A stretch of DNA of 64,000 bases from Acetatifactor muris (GCF_024623325.1 NZ_JANJZD010000028.1:1-64000), one strand, 5' to 3'. Numbered from the stretch's first letter, positions 42,584 to 52,215 are shown. Notes: generated from the sequence alone by a model not told the origin. Numbers and translations are program-made.

Positions 42584-43322
42584 ATGGGAAATAAGTATAA
42601 TTATGATTTTTATGCAACAAGAGATTGCGACACAAAATATGCCGCAGATAAAGTACTGGATATTTTAGCGAACTATATAGATATTTCTTCGGCTATCGAT
42701 GTTGGCGGCGGTGTGGGGACCTGGCTGAAAACTATTCAGGAAAAATTTGAATGTCCAGCAGAAAATTTGCTGTTACTGGAAGGTGATTATCTGCAAAAAA
42801 AATTATTACAAATAGATGAAAAAAGTTATATCGCGCAAAATCTGGAAGAGAGGATCAAAATAGAGCAGCGGTATGACCTTGCAATTACGTTGGAAGTGGC
42901 AGAGCATTTGACAAAACAAAGAGCAGAAACGTTTTGCGAGGATTTAACATTGTTAAGCAATGTAGTGCTTTTCGCAGCAGCAGTGCCTTTTCAGGGGGGG
43001 GGTAGGCCATATTAACGAGCAGCCATTAAGTTATTGGACAAGATTATTTTTAAGGTACGGTTATGAGGCATTTGACATTATACGTCCACAAATACAGATG
43101 GAACAGGAAATTAGTCTTTGGTATAGGCAAAATATAATAGTATATGTCAAAAAAGATTGTCCTGAATATGAAAAGATAATGTCAAAAATTAAATATCTGC
43201 CCCCGCTGGATATGGTATCATATGAGCTTTATTTGTCAAAGGCAAAATTTTGCCAGCAGGTGCAATCTATGCTGATATATAAAATATATAGAGATATCAG
43301 GAAAATATTCAAACGGAAATAA
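42584..43322 (+). pseudogene. SAM-dependent methyltransferase, frameshifted at a G9 tract
   Basis: The first part has the class I methyltransferase start IDVGGGVGTWLKTIQEKF and ITLEVAEHLTKQRAE. After nine G (42994-43002) the frame reads GGGRPY and stops. With eight G it reads VPFQGGVGHINEQPLSYW and continues through LFLRYGYEAF to 43322, giving 245 residues, which is the expected family length. It probably methylates a sugar of the surface polymer. The switch is either slippage or sequence error. Confidence 0.78.
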
Positions 43323-43342
43323 GTGAGTATCAGGAGTATAAA

Positions 43343-44622
43343 ATGGAAGGATATGTAAAGGGGATAAAGCAGAAGATTAAGAAAATAATAGGATTGCGTA
43401 ATATTATAGTAATAAAAAGGTCGTTATGTTATTTAAAAGGCTTTTTTTTAATACTCGAAAAAGAAAAAATAAAATTGAATGAAAATTATATTGATGGAAT
43501 TACCGAATTATCTCAAAAAGGCAGGAATGTTTTTTGTGGTTATTACGATGTACCAATATTTGATAAAAAAATGAAAATATTCTGGTGCATGTTGTCAGGA
43601 AAAAGGCTCGGCCCGGACATGATACAGCAGTGATTGGTATTTATGACATAAAGGGAAGAAAATTTCGAAAAATAGCAGAAACATTTGCCTGGAATTGGCA
43701 GCAGGGAAGCAGATTAAGGTGGTCTGTGAAAGATGATGATTGTATTTTGTTCAATCAGTATGAAAATGGAAGCTATTTCTGTTCAAAAATCAATATATAT
43801 ACAGGAAAGGAAATGAACAGATATTGTGATGCGTTGTATGATATCTCATTTGATGAAAGATATGGGGTAACATGTGATTTTCCGAGACTGCAACGGCTTA
43901 GACCCGGTTATGGATACAGCAATATTCAGGATGAATCCATTTATGAATATGCACCTGCTGATAAAGGATTGTATTTAGTAGATTTAGTAGAAAACAAAAA
44001 AATATTGCTTGTCTCATTGGATGAGTTAGCTAATTTAAATGATAAAGAGAGTGTTTATCAGCATTATATCAATGCTTTACTTTTTTCACCAGATGGGAAT
44101 AAGATAATGTTTTTTCATATATATAACATACATAATTCGCTTAGTTTCAGATGGAGAACTCAACTCTGTACATATGATATAAAAAAGAGTAAGCTCCATA
44201 TTCTGGAAGATAAGGCGAATGTTTCACATTATACATGGTTAAATAATCGTGAATTGTTGATTACCGGATCTACAATACCGGATTGCAAAGCATTTTATCG
44301 AATATATAACTGCGAAAAAAAATCCTACATGGAAATTACGGATTTGGTGTTGAAAGAAGATGGACATCCATCAAAATGTAAAGGGAGTGACTGGATAATT
44401 ACTGACACATATCCTGATAAACGTCAATATCAAAATTTGATTAAATATGATATGAAAATGAAACAGGGAAAAACATTAGCTGCGTTATTTTCATTCCCCA
44501 GAATATGCGAAGAAAAAAGATGTGATCTTCACCCCAAGGTTTCCAGTACTGGTAATATGATTGCGATAGACTCAACCTGTAAGGGGGGGCAACGGGAAGT
44601 CATTATTCTGCAACTAAAATAA
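43343..44622 (+). pseudogene. beta-propeller-like polysaccharide-locus protein, frameshifted at an A7 tract
   Basis: AGGAG precedes the ATG at 43343. The first frame (to 43633) shifts at seven A (43565-43571). With eight A the protein continues as FDKKNENILVHVVRKKARPG and on through AVIGIYDIKGRKF and TFAWNWQQGSRLRWS to 44622, total 426 residues. Repeated strand patterns (WNWQQGSRLRW, FSPDGNKIMFFH, YTWLNNRELLITG) suggest a beta-propeller. Proteins of this kind occur in clostridial capsule loci without known activity. I cannot assign a function. Confidence 0.65.
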
Positions 44623-44647
44623 ATCAGGTATACAGAGGGGAGCTATA

Positions 44648-46057
44648 ATGGAAAAAAGGACAAAAACTCTGGCAAAAAATACGGTTGTATTAGCTGTTGG
44701 AAATATTTGTACAAAGGGGATCATGCTTATACTCATTCCATTTCTGACAAGATGGCTTTCAGCGGATGAGTATGGAGTTTTTGAACTGTTGACAACATAT
44801 ACCTCTCTTTTTATTCCGTTAGTAACACTTGATGTAGGAGAAGCTGCTTTTCGGTTCTTATTGGATAGTAAATGTGAGAAAGAAAATAAAGTTATTATCA
44901 GTAATGTATCTAAGATTTATATTATCGGGATTATTCTGATGGGCTTTGTGATTGGTGTTATTATGACACTGTATCCGGAAGTTCGACATTTCATGCTTCC
45001 TTTTGGACTTTTATTTCTGGGGGAAGCATTATATAGTTATTTTACCTTATTGATGCGTGGACTGAAAAAGGTAGAGGGTTATGCGCTGGCTAATATCGTT
45101 TTCGTACTTATAATGACAATATTTGCTGTTATTTATGTAAAAATATTGAAGTGGCAATTACCGGGTATTCTGCTTGCATATGCTACAGGATATTTGGCAA
45201 GTTCAATATTTATGGGAATAAAAGCAAATCTATTTGGTCAGCTTGTTTTTGGAAAATTCGATTTTCATTTGATGAAGAAATTATTGTCATATTCTTTGCC
45301 GCTGGTTCCAAATGCTATTTCATGGTGGATTGTAGGGGTTTCTGATAGAACAATAGTCAGCATTGTTTTGGGCACTTCTGTAAATGCTGTATATGCGGTT
45401 GCCTGTAAAATTCCCAATATTGTTCAAAATGTTTTCAGCGTATTTCATGTTTCATGGCAACAAAGTGCTTCTGAGACAGTGAATGATGAAGATAAGTGCA
45501 TTTATTATAATAAAATTATGAATAGAGTATTTACTATTTTTGGGTCTCTAATTACAGGAGTAATGGCAGTTGATTTTATATTGTTTGATTATATATTTGG
45601 AAAAGAATATTTCACGGGATATTATTTAGTACCAATTCTGTGTATATCTATTATGTGTTCCATGGCGGCAAATTTTCTGGGAGGGATTTATATTGCCCAA
45701 AAAGAAAGCAGGAAGAATGGGATAAGTACGGTAATTGGTGCTGGGGTCAACATAATGGTTCATCTGTTACTGATATATTTTATAGGGATATATGCGGCAG
45801 CAATTTCAACGTTGGTTTCTCATATTGTATTATTTTGTGTCAGATATGTAGATTTACATAAAAATATAAAGTTTGGAATTGAAAAAAAGAATAAAATTAT
45901 TGTGTTAATGATGCTATATGTATTTGTCAGCATATATTTTCATTCATTTATCTGGAATTGTGTTAATCTGACTATTGTAGGAGTATTTTGCGGGTGCTGT
46001 AATTCTGACTTAATACGTAAATGTATAAATCGGTTAAATTGGCGTAGTGATGATTAA
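44648..46057 (+). CDS. Wzx-type polysaccharide flippase
   Basis: The 469-residue protein has 12-14 membrane helices and the MOP/Wzx pattern: KNTVVLAVGNICTKGIMLIL, FLTRWLSADEYGVFELL (about 36-52) and SLPLVPNAISWWIVGVSDR. It flips lipid-linked repeat units across the membrane. AGAGGGGAGC precedes the ATG. It appears intact, unlike several neighbours. Confidence 0.9.
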   Translation: MEKRTKTLAKNTVVLAVGNICTKGIMLILIPFLTRWLSADEYGVFELLTTYTSLFIPLVTLDVGEAAFRFLLDSKCEKENKVIISNVSKIYIIGIILMGFVIGVIMTLYPEVRHFMLPFGLLFLGEALYSYFTLLMRGLKKVEGYALANIVFVLIMTIFAVIYVKILKWQLPGILLAYATGYLASSIFMGIKANLFGQLVFGKFDFHLMKKLLSYSLPLVPNAISWWIVGVSDRTIVSIVLGTSVNAVYAVACKIPNIVQNVFSVFHVSWQQSASETVNDEDKCIYYNKIMNRVFTIFGSLITGVMAVDFILFDYIFGKEYFTGYYLVPILCISIMCSMAANFLGGIYIAQKESRKNGISTVIGAGVNIMVHLLLIYFIGIYAAAISTLVSHIVLFCVRYVDLHKNIKFGIEKKNKIIVLMMLYVFVSIYFHSFIWNCVNLTIVGVFCGCCNSDLIRKCINRLNWRSDD

Positions 46058-46315
46058 CTTACTCACACTAATAAAGCGATAGAGATATAGCTTACATACT
46101 GTAGATCTGGTCTTGGAAAACCTGGCATTTCCCAATTGTCGAACTTTGTCGATGAATACATGTAGAAAAAGCTCAAAAAACAGCGTAAAATAGAAAAAGT
46201 TAGATAATCCTTCACCTTTTCCGGAGGACTATGTGTTGTTCAACTATTGTATTTTTCTGTAAATGATACGGCCAGGTATATATAAGGAAAGCATGTTGGG
46301 AATGGAGGAATCAGC
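46058..46315. other. intergenic stretch, possible mobile-element scrap
   Basis: No gene of convincing length. Short plus-strand readings such as SPFPEDYVLF hint at a fragment of a transposase, which I cannot confirm. The last 30 bases carry GGAATGGAGG, the ribosome binding site of the next gene. Confidence 0.3.
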
Positions 46316-47160
46316 ATGTCGATAACGGATAATGTACAAATTGCTGAAGAAAATATTAATATACAGAAAAACTGGACGATTGAAGAAATAGAAAGTGTAA
46401 ATAATCTTTCAAGTTTTCAGAAAATAAACGAACGTATTACATCTTTATTTATGATAGTAAATATTGGAATAGTCGTTTATGCAGTATTTTTTTTAATAGC
46501 AAAAAAACCCACATGGAGTTACCGGATATTTCTAATATTACTACACAATATGCTGGAAGTCCCATATGTGCATTTAACGCCATACTTTTATGCGCGCTGG
46601 CACTGGGGCATGATTATTATTATAAACGTACAGGAAAAATGGTGATTTTGTCTGATCATATAGGACTTCAATGGATTGATTTTGTGATTAAATTATCATT
46701 GCTGTTTGTTTCAATTTTACAATGTATGAATATTGATTTATTTATTGGAATTTGCTGTTATGGATATATTTTGACATTTATTCGTGCATTATATTTAAAA
46801 GTGAAGTTGGATAAAGAACATCCCCTTTGGGATGAGGTACAAAAGAAATGGTATCCGAACAACATTAAGCATAATTTAGTTATGGCGTTTTGGACAGTAT
46901 TTTACTATGTTATGCTAAACAGAAAGGTTATGTATATATTTATTTGTTATATAAATGAAGTGCAGCTTGATTTTCAGAACCCAGAAGTAAAAAATATGCT
47001 TTCTGTAATCAATTACAGTTATATCATGATATTTGATATTTATTGGGTTGTTCGAGTTTTTAACAAAAAAATTACGAGTAAAAATAAATCATTCAAGGCT
47101 CAAAACGAAAAAGAGTTAGAACAGCGTGGAAAGAGGTATTATAATGACGAAACTCATTAA
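46316..47160 (+). pseudogene. unknown multi-pass membrane protein, frameshifted at an A7 tract
   Basis: The first 64 residues (a hydrophilic, Asn/Glu-rich start, then a helix ITSLFMIVNIGIVVYAVFFL) shift out of frame at seven A (46501-46507). With eight A it continues THMELPDISNITTQYAGSPI and through several further helices (ILLCALALGHDYYYKRTGKM, LSLLFVSILQC, FWTVFYYVML) to 47160, total 281 residues. Family unknown to me. It overlaps the UbiA gene by 17 bases, so it probably forms a unit with the two following genes. Confidence 0.6.
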
Positions 47161-47950
47161 GAAGTTTTTTGGGCTTTTATGGTTGACGCGTGTTCCTATT
47201 GTAGCCGTAAGTTTATTACTGGCAATGATTTCGTTGAAATTCTGTAATACATATAATTTTTATTTTATGATTTCCCTAGCCTGCATTATTATGGCCGGAT
47301 ATATTCAGAATGACATTCTGGATTATGAAATAGATACAATTTCTGCATCGAGTCGACCGCTGCCATCAGGGACTATTTCCATTCATCAAGCAAAAATACT
47401 ATATAAACTATTGGTAATATTGGGATTAGTTGGTGGATTAGCATCACGGAGTATCCTTTGTCTGGTATATGTATGTGTAGTACTTGCAGCATTTTATGTG
47501 TATACGAAATATTGTAAAGCAAGTTGGGTGTTAAAAAATCTGTTTACTGCAATTATTTCTACGACTGTAGTATTTGCGCCTGTTTTGTGCGGTGGTAAAA
47601 TTAATATAAAGGTAGTATACCTTGGAACTGTGGCTTTTTTCTTTACCTTAGGAAGAGAAATACTGATGGATATTCGAGATAGAGAAGGGGATCAGATAAT
47701 CTTAAACGTGAAACGTCCGCCAAGTTTATTAGGACATATAATAGCTTTTTTATTTATATTTATATCGTTTATGATAAAAGAACTTTTTTTCTTTGAAACA
47801 GATATTATACGATATATGCTATATGCATTAATTGCTTTCATTCTATCTATTCTTTTTATGGAAAAGAAATCAGTATATTGGATTATGAGTGAGAGCATAA
47901 AAGTCATCTTTATATATGATTTAATTAGAATATACATAGAATTACGGTGA
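47144..47950 (+). CDS. UbiA-family membrane prenyltransferase
   Basis: The roughly 268-residue protein has about eight helices and both aspartate motifs of the family: NDILDYEID (56-64, NDxxDxxxD) followed by SSRPLPSGTIS, and GREILMDIRDREGD (about 175-188). UbiA enzymes transfer a polyprenyl chain from its diphosphate to an acceptor such as a quinone ring, glycerol phosphate or phosphoribose. Placement in a polysaccharide locus makes quinone synthesis unlikely and a lipid carrier or glycolipid acceptor more likely; that is inference. Start ATG 47144 is chosen for its AGAGGT site. Confidence 0.87.
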   Translation: MTKLIKKFFGLLWLTRVPIVAVSLLLAMISLKFCNTYNFYFMISLACIIMAGYIQNDILDYEIDTISASSRPLPSGTISIHQAKILYKLLVILGLVGGLASRSILCLVYVCVVLAAFYVYTKYCKASWVLKNLFTAIISTTVVFAPVLCGGKINIKVVYLGTVAFFFTLGREILMDIRDREGDQIILNVKRPPSLLGHIIAFLFIFISFMIKELFFFETDIIRYMLYALIAFILSILFMEKKSVYWIMSESIKVIFIYDLIRIYIELR

Positions 47951-47954
47951 TATA

Positions 47955-48329
47955 ATGAAACTGATTATTAGAAAGGATAAAATATTTACTCATATTGGTA
48001 TCTATTTGGATGATACGATGATTCTTCACTATTCATCCAAGACAAATAATTTTTTCAGAAATGATAAGATAGTTAAGTGTAACAGCATTGAAGAATTCAA
48101 AAGGGATCGAAAGATCAGATTAATAGAATGTAAAGAGAAAATATATGGAGAAGAATTTAAACGGGCAATAGAAACTTTTATACGGAGACAAGAAGATTAT
48201 CATATTATAAAGAATAATTGCTATACATTTGTTTTATGGTGTTTATATCATAAAAGGAGAACATCACTTAAAGATATATTTTATTTTGCGGATAATTATA
48301 AAATACCAATACTGTCAATTTATATGTAA
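47955..48329 (+). CDS. LRAT-like (permuted papain-fold) cysteine enzyme
   Basis: The 124-residue protein has FTHIGIYLDDTMILHYSS with His13 and His25, twelve residues apart as in LRAT and HRASLS enzymes (His23/His35 in HRASLS3), and NNCYTFVLWCLYHK with Cys89 in the place of the family NCEHFV cysteine. So the His-His-Cys triad of the NlpC/P60-related LRAT fold is present. These enzymes act as lipid acyltransferases or phospholipases. The start is 4 bases after the UbiA stop, showing tight coupling. No signal peptide, so cytoplasmic or membrane-surface action is expected. Confidence 0.72.
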   Translation: MKLIIRKDKIFTHIGIYLDDTMILHYSSKTNNFFRNDKIVKCNSIEEFKRDRKIRLIECKEKIYGEEFKRAIETFIRRQEDYHIIKNNCYTFVLWCLYHKRRTSLKDIFYFADNYKIPILSIYM

Positions 48330-48419
48330 AAATGATATGAGGAGAATTTTGACAGGACACTTCAGGTTTGTTGTGATGTTCGGGTAAAATCAAAAATCCG
48401 ACTTACAGAGGAATAGAGA

Positions 48420-49109
48420 ATGCAGGAGAATCGCTACTTTCAGAAAGCACTGTCCGACTTTACCCATGCGTCAGCCAGCGGAGGCGCCATTCGACATCTC
48501 ACTGATCTGGGATACACGGTGAAGCAGATCAGTGAGCGACTGGACTTTCCCACGCCCTATGAGAGGGTTCAGAGAGATGTGTGGGAACGGCTGAAAGAGA
48601 ATGGGGTTATTTTATCGGAAGAACCAGGCAGCGGAGGGCGGAAGGAAAAGGTAAATTATATTCAGGAACGGGATCGATTTGGCAGGACCAGCTTCCGGCG
48701 GGTGACGGAGGAAGCGTGTGCGGAGACGGTGAGAGGCTGGAAGGAGCTGTGCATAACCATAACTGCGGATAGAACGCGGGCAGGGGTGGTGTCCGGGAAC
48801 AAAGCGGCAGGAAGAGATATATTCGATCTGTTACAGGAGAAGGTCAGGGAAAACGGAGAGGCGTACTCCTATGCGTCCTGTGATTTCGGACTGGCGGCCA
48901 TGAAAGCATCCGGACAGTTACAGGATATGCTTTCAGTCCTGGAAGCAAAGCCGCGGGAGTATGTGGAAGGGCTTCCCTGGGAAAGGCAGAGAGTTTATCA
49001 CAGGATCAATTCCCGCATGATGGAGATTCTGACACAGCTCTGCCTGGCAGGTCAGTATCAGGGGGAATGCTTTTTCCTGAAGACAGAAGAGAAAATCAGG
49101 ATTCAATAG
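48420..49109 (+). CDS. uncharacterised cytoplasmic protein
   Basis: The 229-residue soluble protein begins MQENRYFQKALSDFTHASAS. It shows a helix-turn-helix-like stretch LTDLGYTVKQISERLDFPTP (about 27-46), a charged middle (about 75-130) and a helical end. No signal peptide or membrane helix. Families of this kind occur in Lachnospiraceae without assignment. AGAGGAATAGAG precedes the ATG. GC content returns to that of the housekeeping genes here, marking the right edge of the AT-rich polysaccharide locus. Confidence 0.7.
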   Translation: MQENRYFQKALSDFTHASASGGAIRHLTDLGYTVKQISERLDFPTPYERVQRDVWERLKENGVILSEEPGSGGRKEKVNYIQERDRFGRTSFRRVTEEACAETVRGWKELCITITADRTRAGVVSGNKAAGRDIFDLLQEKVRENGEAYSYASCDFGLAAMKASGQLQDMLSVLEAKPREYVEGLPWERQRVYHRINSRMMEILTQLCLAGQYQGECFFLKTEEKIRIQ

Positions 49110-49159
49110 TAACCAAAGCATTTTCCGGAAAAGCAGTTTCCTGAGAAAAAGGATAGGAA

Positions 49160-49182
49160 AATTCCGGAAAATGTGGTATACT
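49160..49182 (+). promoter_or_regulatory. probable promoter of the NYN gene
   Basis: A TATACT -10 box follows a spacer containing AATTCCGGAAAATGTG, identical to the spacer of the 4849-4877 promoter. A perfect 12-base palindrome TTTTCCGGAAAA lies 40 bases upstream (about 49120). The -35 box is poor. Confidence 0.4.
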
Positions 49183-49291
49183 GTCCGTATTTCAATAGGA
49201 AAGCAACGATGAGCGGACGCAGGCAGGAAGTTACATCTGCGGTGGAATGTGGCCTGAGAGGCCGGACATCTGCGATTAGAAAGGGACAGTT

Positions 49292-50281
49292 ATGGAAGAA
49301 ATTACGGAATCATTATCCAATGAGAAAATGCAGTTTGCAGTGCTGATAGATGCTGACAATATCAGCTCAAAATATGCGGTGACAATATTTGAAGAGCTTG
49401 AAAAATACGGGATGACCAGCTATCGGCGCATTTACGGCAACTGGTCGAAGGGAAACGGCTGGTCGGAGGGAATTCTGCTGGAATATTCTATTATGCCGGT
49501 GCAGCAGTTTTCCTATACCAGCGGGAAGAATGCCACGGATATGGCCATGGTTATCGATGCCATGGATATCCTCTATAAAAACAGAGTGCAGGGGTTTTGC
49601 CTTGTGACCAGCGACAGCGACTTCACCAGACTTGCCATGCGCCTGCGGGAGGAGAACATGTTCGTGCTGGGCATGGGGGAGTCCAAGACACCTCTGGCGC
49701 TGACCAGGGCATGCAACAAATTCATTCACCTGAATCTGGTAGCAGAGCAGAATATGGAAGAAAAACAGTCTAAAACCAGTGAAGAAATCGACATGCTGGA
49801 TGCTGTGTCCGCGGAGGAGCAGAACGTGACATCTATTGCGGAGGTGCGGCAGGTGATTTTGGCATTGATTAATGAGAACGGAGGAAGACAGGTAGATCTG
49901 GCCCGGATGGGGAATCGGCTGAATGATAAGTTCACAGATTTTGATGTGCGGAATTATGGATATTCCAAGCTCAGCACGATGATAGACCAGGAGATGCCGG
50001 ATCTGCATATGAGGAAGATAAGCAACCAGTACTATGTGGAGCGGCGTTCCACGCTGACGAAGGAAGAGCTGGAGAAGGAAATCTGCCGTATGATTGAGAA
50101 GAACGGTGGCATGGTGGAGAATCTGGCCAGTCTGAACGATGAACTGCACAAAAAATATAAGCAGCTGGATTTCAAGCAGTTTGGTTACAGCAGGATTTCC
50201 AGCTTCCTGCGCAGCCTGAGTTCCGTTTCGGTCCATGAGAACGAAGTGTCTCTGAAGGGCGGGGTACCCAGACGCGGGTAA
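49292..50281 (+). CDS. NYN-domain RNase-like protein with two OST-HTH/LOTUS domains
   Basis: The 329-residue protein has an N-terminal NYN (PIN-like) nuclease fold: FAVLIDADNISSKYA (about 16-30) with two conserved Asp, SGKNATDMAMVIDAMD and VTSDSDFTRLAMRLRE, giving the acidic metal site. Two OST-HTH (LOTUS) winged helices follow (about 185-250 and 258-320), each ending in an FGYSKL/FGYSRI-type motif. LOTUS domains bind RNA. The architecture matches LabA/DUF88-like RNA-processing proteins of bacteria. GAAAGGGACAGTT precedes the ATG. Confidence 0.9.
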   Translation: MEEITESLSNEKMQFAVLIDADNISSKYAVTIFEELEKYGMTSYRRIYGNWSKGNGWSEGILLEYSIMPVQQFSYTSGKNATDMAMVIDAMDILYKNRVQGFCLVTSDSDFTRLAMRLREENMFVLGMGESKTPLALTRACNKFIHLNLVAEQNMEEKQSKTSEEIDMLDAVSAEEQNVTSIAEVRQVILALINENGGRQVDLARMGNRLNDKFTDFDVRNYGYSKLSTMIDQEMPDLHMRKISNQYYVERRSTLTKEELEKEICRMIEKNGGMVENLASLNDELHKKYKQLDFKQFGYSRISSFLRSLSSVSVHENEVSLKGGVPRRG

Positions 50282-50344
50282 GGATAATGCTTTGAATGGT
50301 GCAGAAAATTACGGAAATGGGCTATAAGCCGGGAAAGAAGAGAT

Positions 50345-51682
50345 ATGGACTCCAATATATTTGACTATATGCGAAGTACCAATATGGAAAAGGAAGCGCC
50401 GCTTGCCGCCAGAATGCGTCCCCGGACACTGGAGGAGGTGATGGGGCAGGAGCATATTATCGGGAAGGACAAGCTGCTTTACCGTGCCATCAAGGCAGAC
50501 AAGATCAGCTCTGTTATTTTTTACGGGCCTCCCGGTACGGGCAAGACCACTCTGGCGAAAGTGATTGCGAATACCACCAGCGCGGAATTTACCCAGATTA
50601 ACGCAACGATTGCCGGGAAGAAGGATATGGAGGAAGTGGTTGCGAAGGCCAAAGAAAGCCAGGGGATGTACGGCAGGCGGACGATTCTTTTTATAGATGA
50701 GATACACCGCTTCAACAAGGCACAGCAGGATTATCTGCTGCCTTTTGTGGAGGACGGTACTCTGATTTTAATCGGTGCCACCACGGAGAATCCTTATTTT
50801 GAGGTAAACGGTGCGCTTTTGTCTCGCTCTGTTATTTTTGAGCTGAAGCCGATTCCCATGGAAGGTGTGAGAGAACTCCTGAAGAAGGCGGTATATGATC
50901 CGGACAGGGGGATGGGGGCGTATGATGCCGCCATTGACGAGGATGCGCTGGAGTTTCTGGCGGATATCTCCGGCGGGGATGCAAGACATGCGCTGAATGC
51001 CATAGAACTGGGTATCATGAGTACCGGGCGCAGCCAGGACGGCAAAATTCACATCACCCTGGACGTGGCCCAGGAATGTATCCAGAAGAAGGCTGTGCGC
51101 TATGACAAGGGCGGGGACAACCATTATGACACGATTTCCGCTTTCATCAAAAGTATGCGGGGTTCTGACCCGGATGCGGCGGTTTATTACCTGGCCAGGA
51201 TGCTTTATGCGGGGGAAAGTGTTACTTTTATTGCCAGAAGAATTATGATATGTGCTTCGGAGGACGTGGGAAACGCGGACCCCCAGGCATTGGCGGTAGC
51301 AGTCAGCGCTTCTCTGGCAGTGGAGCGCATCGGCATGCCGGAGGCACAGATTATACTGTCACAGGCTGCCGCTTATGTGGCCTGTGCACCCAAAAGCAAT
51401 GCGGCCTGCCAGGCAGTCTTCCGGGCCAGGCAGGAGGTGGAGCGAAGTGGAAACCTTCCGATTCCGCCGCATCTGCAGGATGCGCATTACAAGGGCGCGG
51501 CAAAGCTGGGCCGCGGAACAGGGTATCTGTACGCTCACGATTATCCCAACCACTATGTAAAGCAGCAGTATCTGCCCTATGAACTGAACGGAACAGAATT
51601 CTATAAGCCCACCGGCAACGGTTATGAGGCGAAAATCCGGGAACATATGCAGAGAATCAGACGGGAAGCGGAAACCGTTTAG
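50345..51682 (+). CDS. rarA: replication-associated recombination protein RarA (MgsA)
   Basis: The 445-residue AAA+ ATPase has PLAARMRPRTLEEVMGQEHI, Walker A GPPGTGKTT (61-69), Walker B LFIDEIHRFNKAQQD, sensor 1 GATTENPYFEVN and the C-terminal tetramerisation region with KSNAACQAVFRA. RarA acts at stalled replication forks with SSB. AAGAAGAG precedes the ATG. Its stop overlaps the convergent DUF4364 gene by four bases. Confidence 0.96.
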   Translation: MDSNIFDYMRSTNMEKEAPLAARMRPRTLEEVMGQEHIIGKDKLLYRAIKADKISSVIFYGPPGTGKTTLAKVIANTTSAEFTQINATIAGKKDMEEVVAKAKESQGMYGRRTILFIDEIHRFNKAQQDYLLPFVEDGTLILIGATTENPYFEVNGALLSRSVIFELKPIPMEGVRELLKKAVYDPDRGMGAYDAAIDEDALEFLADISGGDARHALNAIELGIMSTGRSQDGKIHITLDVAQECIQKKAVRYDKGGDNHYDTISAFIKSMRGSDPDAAVYYLARMLYAGESVTFIARRIMICASEDVGNADPQALAVAVSASLAVERIGMPEAQIILSQAAAYVACAPKSNAACQAVFRARQEVERSGNLPIPPHLQDAHYKGAAKLGRGTGYLYAHDYPNHYVKQQYLPYELNGTEFYKPTGNGYEAKIREHMQRIRREAETV

Positions 51683-52197
51683 AAAAGCTGCTCCGTCAGA
51701 TATTTGTAAATTTCCTGGTTCTTATGCTGCCAGTTTTCACAGATGGATTCGGCAATCTCCTCTGTGGGCACAGACAGCCTTACATCCACCAGACAGATTC
51801 CTCTCTCTTTTGCCACCAGATGGGCCTCATATTCTCCCGTGCCGGCTCTGTAATAATAGTCGGCCAGCACGGAGACTTCATTGCGCAGAACATATTCGTT
51901 TTCCCGAAAATAAGAATCAATTTCCTCCTTAATAGCGTAATTGATACGGTTCTGAAAGAAACGCAGCGTTTCCTGGCCCTCCGGCGTAATGGCCAGATGG
52001 GTGCGGTTGCGGATGGTTTCCAGAACAATCATTTTTGCCTCGGCCAGCTCATTGATGACCTGCTGGAGAGTCAGATAATTGGTATATCCTTTTTCCAGAA
52101 TAAAGTCACTGACCTGGGCATTGGTCATGGGGAAATTAACCCTGTTCAGCATGTAGAGAACGATTAATTTATATAATGTCAACGGATCCTGCAGCAT
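51679..52197 (-). CDS. DUF4364 family protein (winged-helix-like)
   Basis: The 172-residue protein starts MLQDPLTLYKLIVLYMLNRV, followed by an MTNAQVSDFILEKGYTNYLT winged-helix region and HLAITPEGQETLRFF. A central helix follows and a C-terminal half with ICLVDVRLSVPTEEIAE. DUF4364 proteins are clostridial regulator-like proteins without assigned target. Start ATG 52197 has GAGGAA upstream. The longer frame to 52446 only translates the hairpin repeats and is rejected. Confidence 0.87.
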   Translation of the reverse strand: MLQDPLTLYKLIVLYMLNRVNFPMTNAQVSDFILEKGYTNYLTLQQVINELAEAKMIVLETIRNRTHLAITPEGQETLRFFQNRINYAIKEEIDSYFRENEYVLRNEVSVLADYYYRAGTGEYEAHLVAKERGICLVDVRLSVPTEEIAESICENWQHKNQEIYKYLTEQLF

Positions 52198-52215
52198 GTG
52201 ATTCCTCTTATTATA

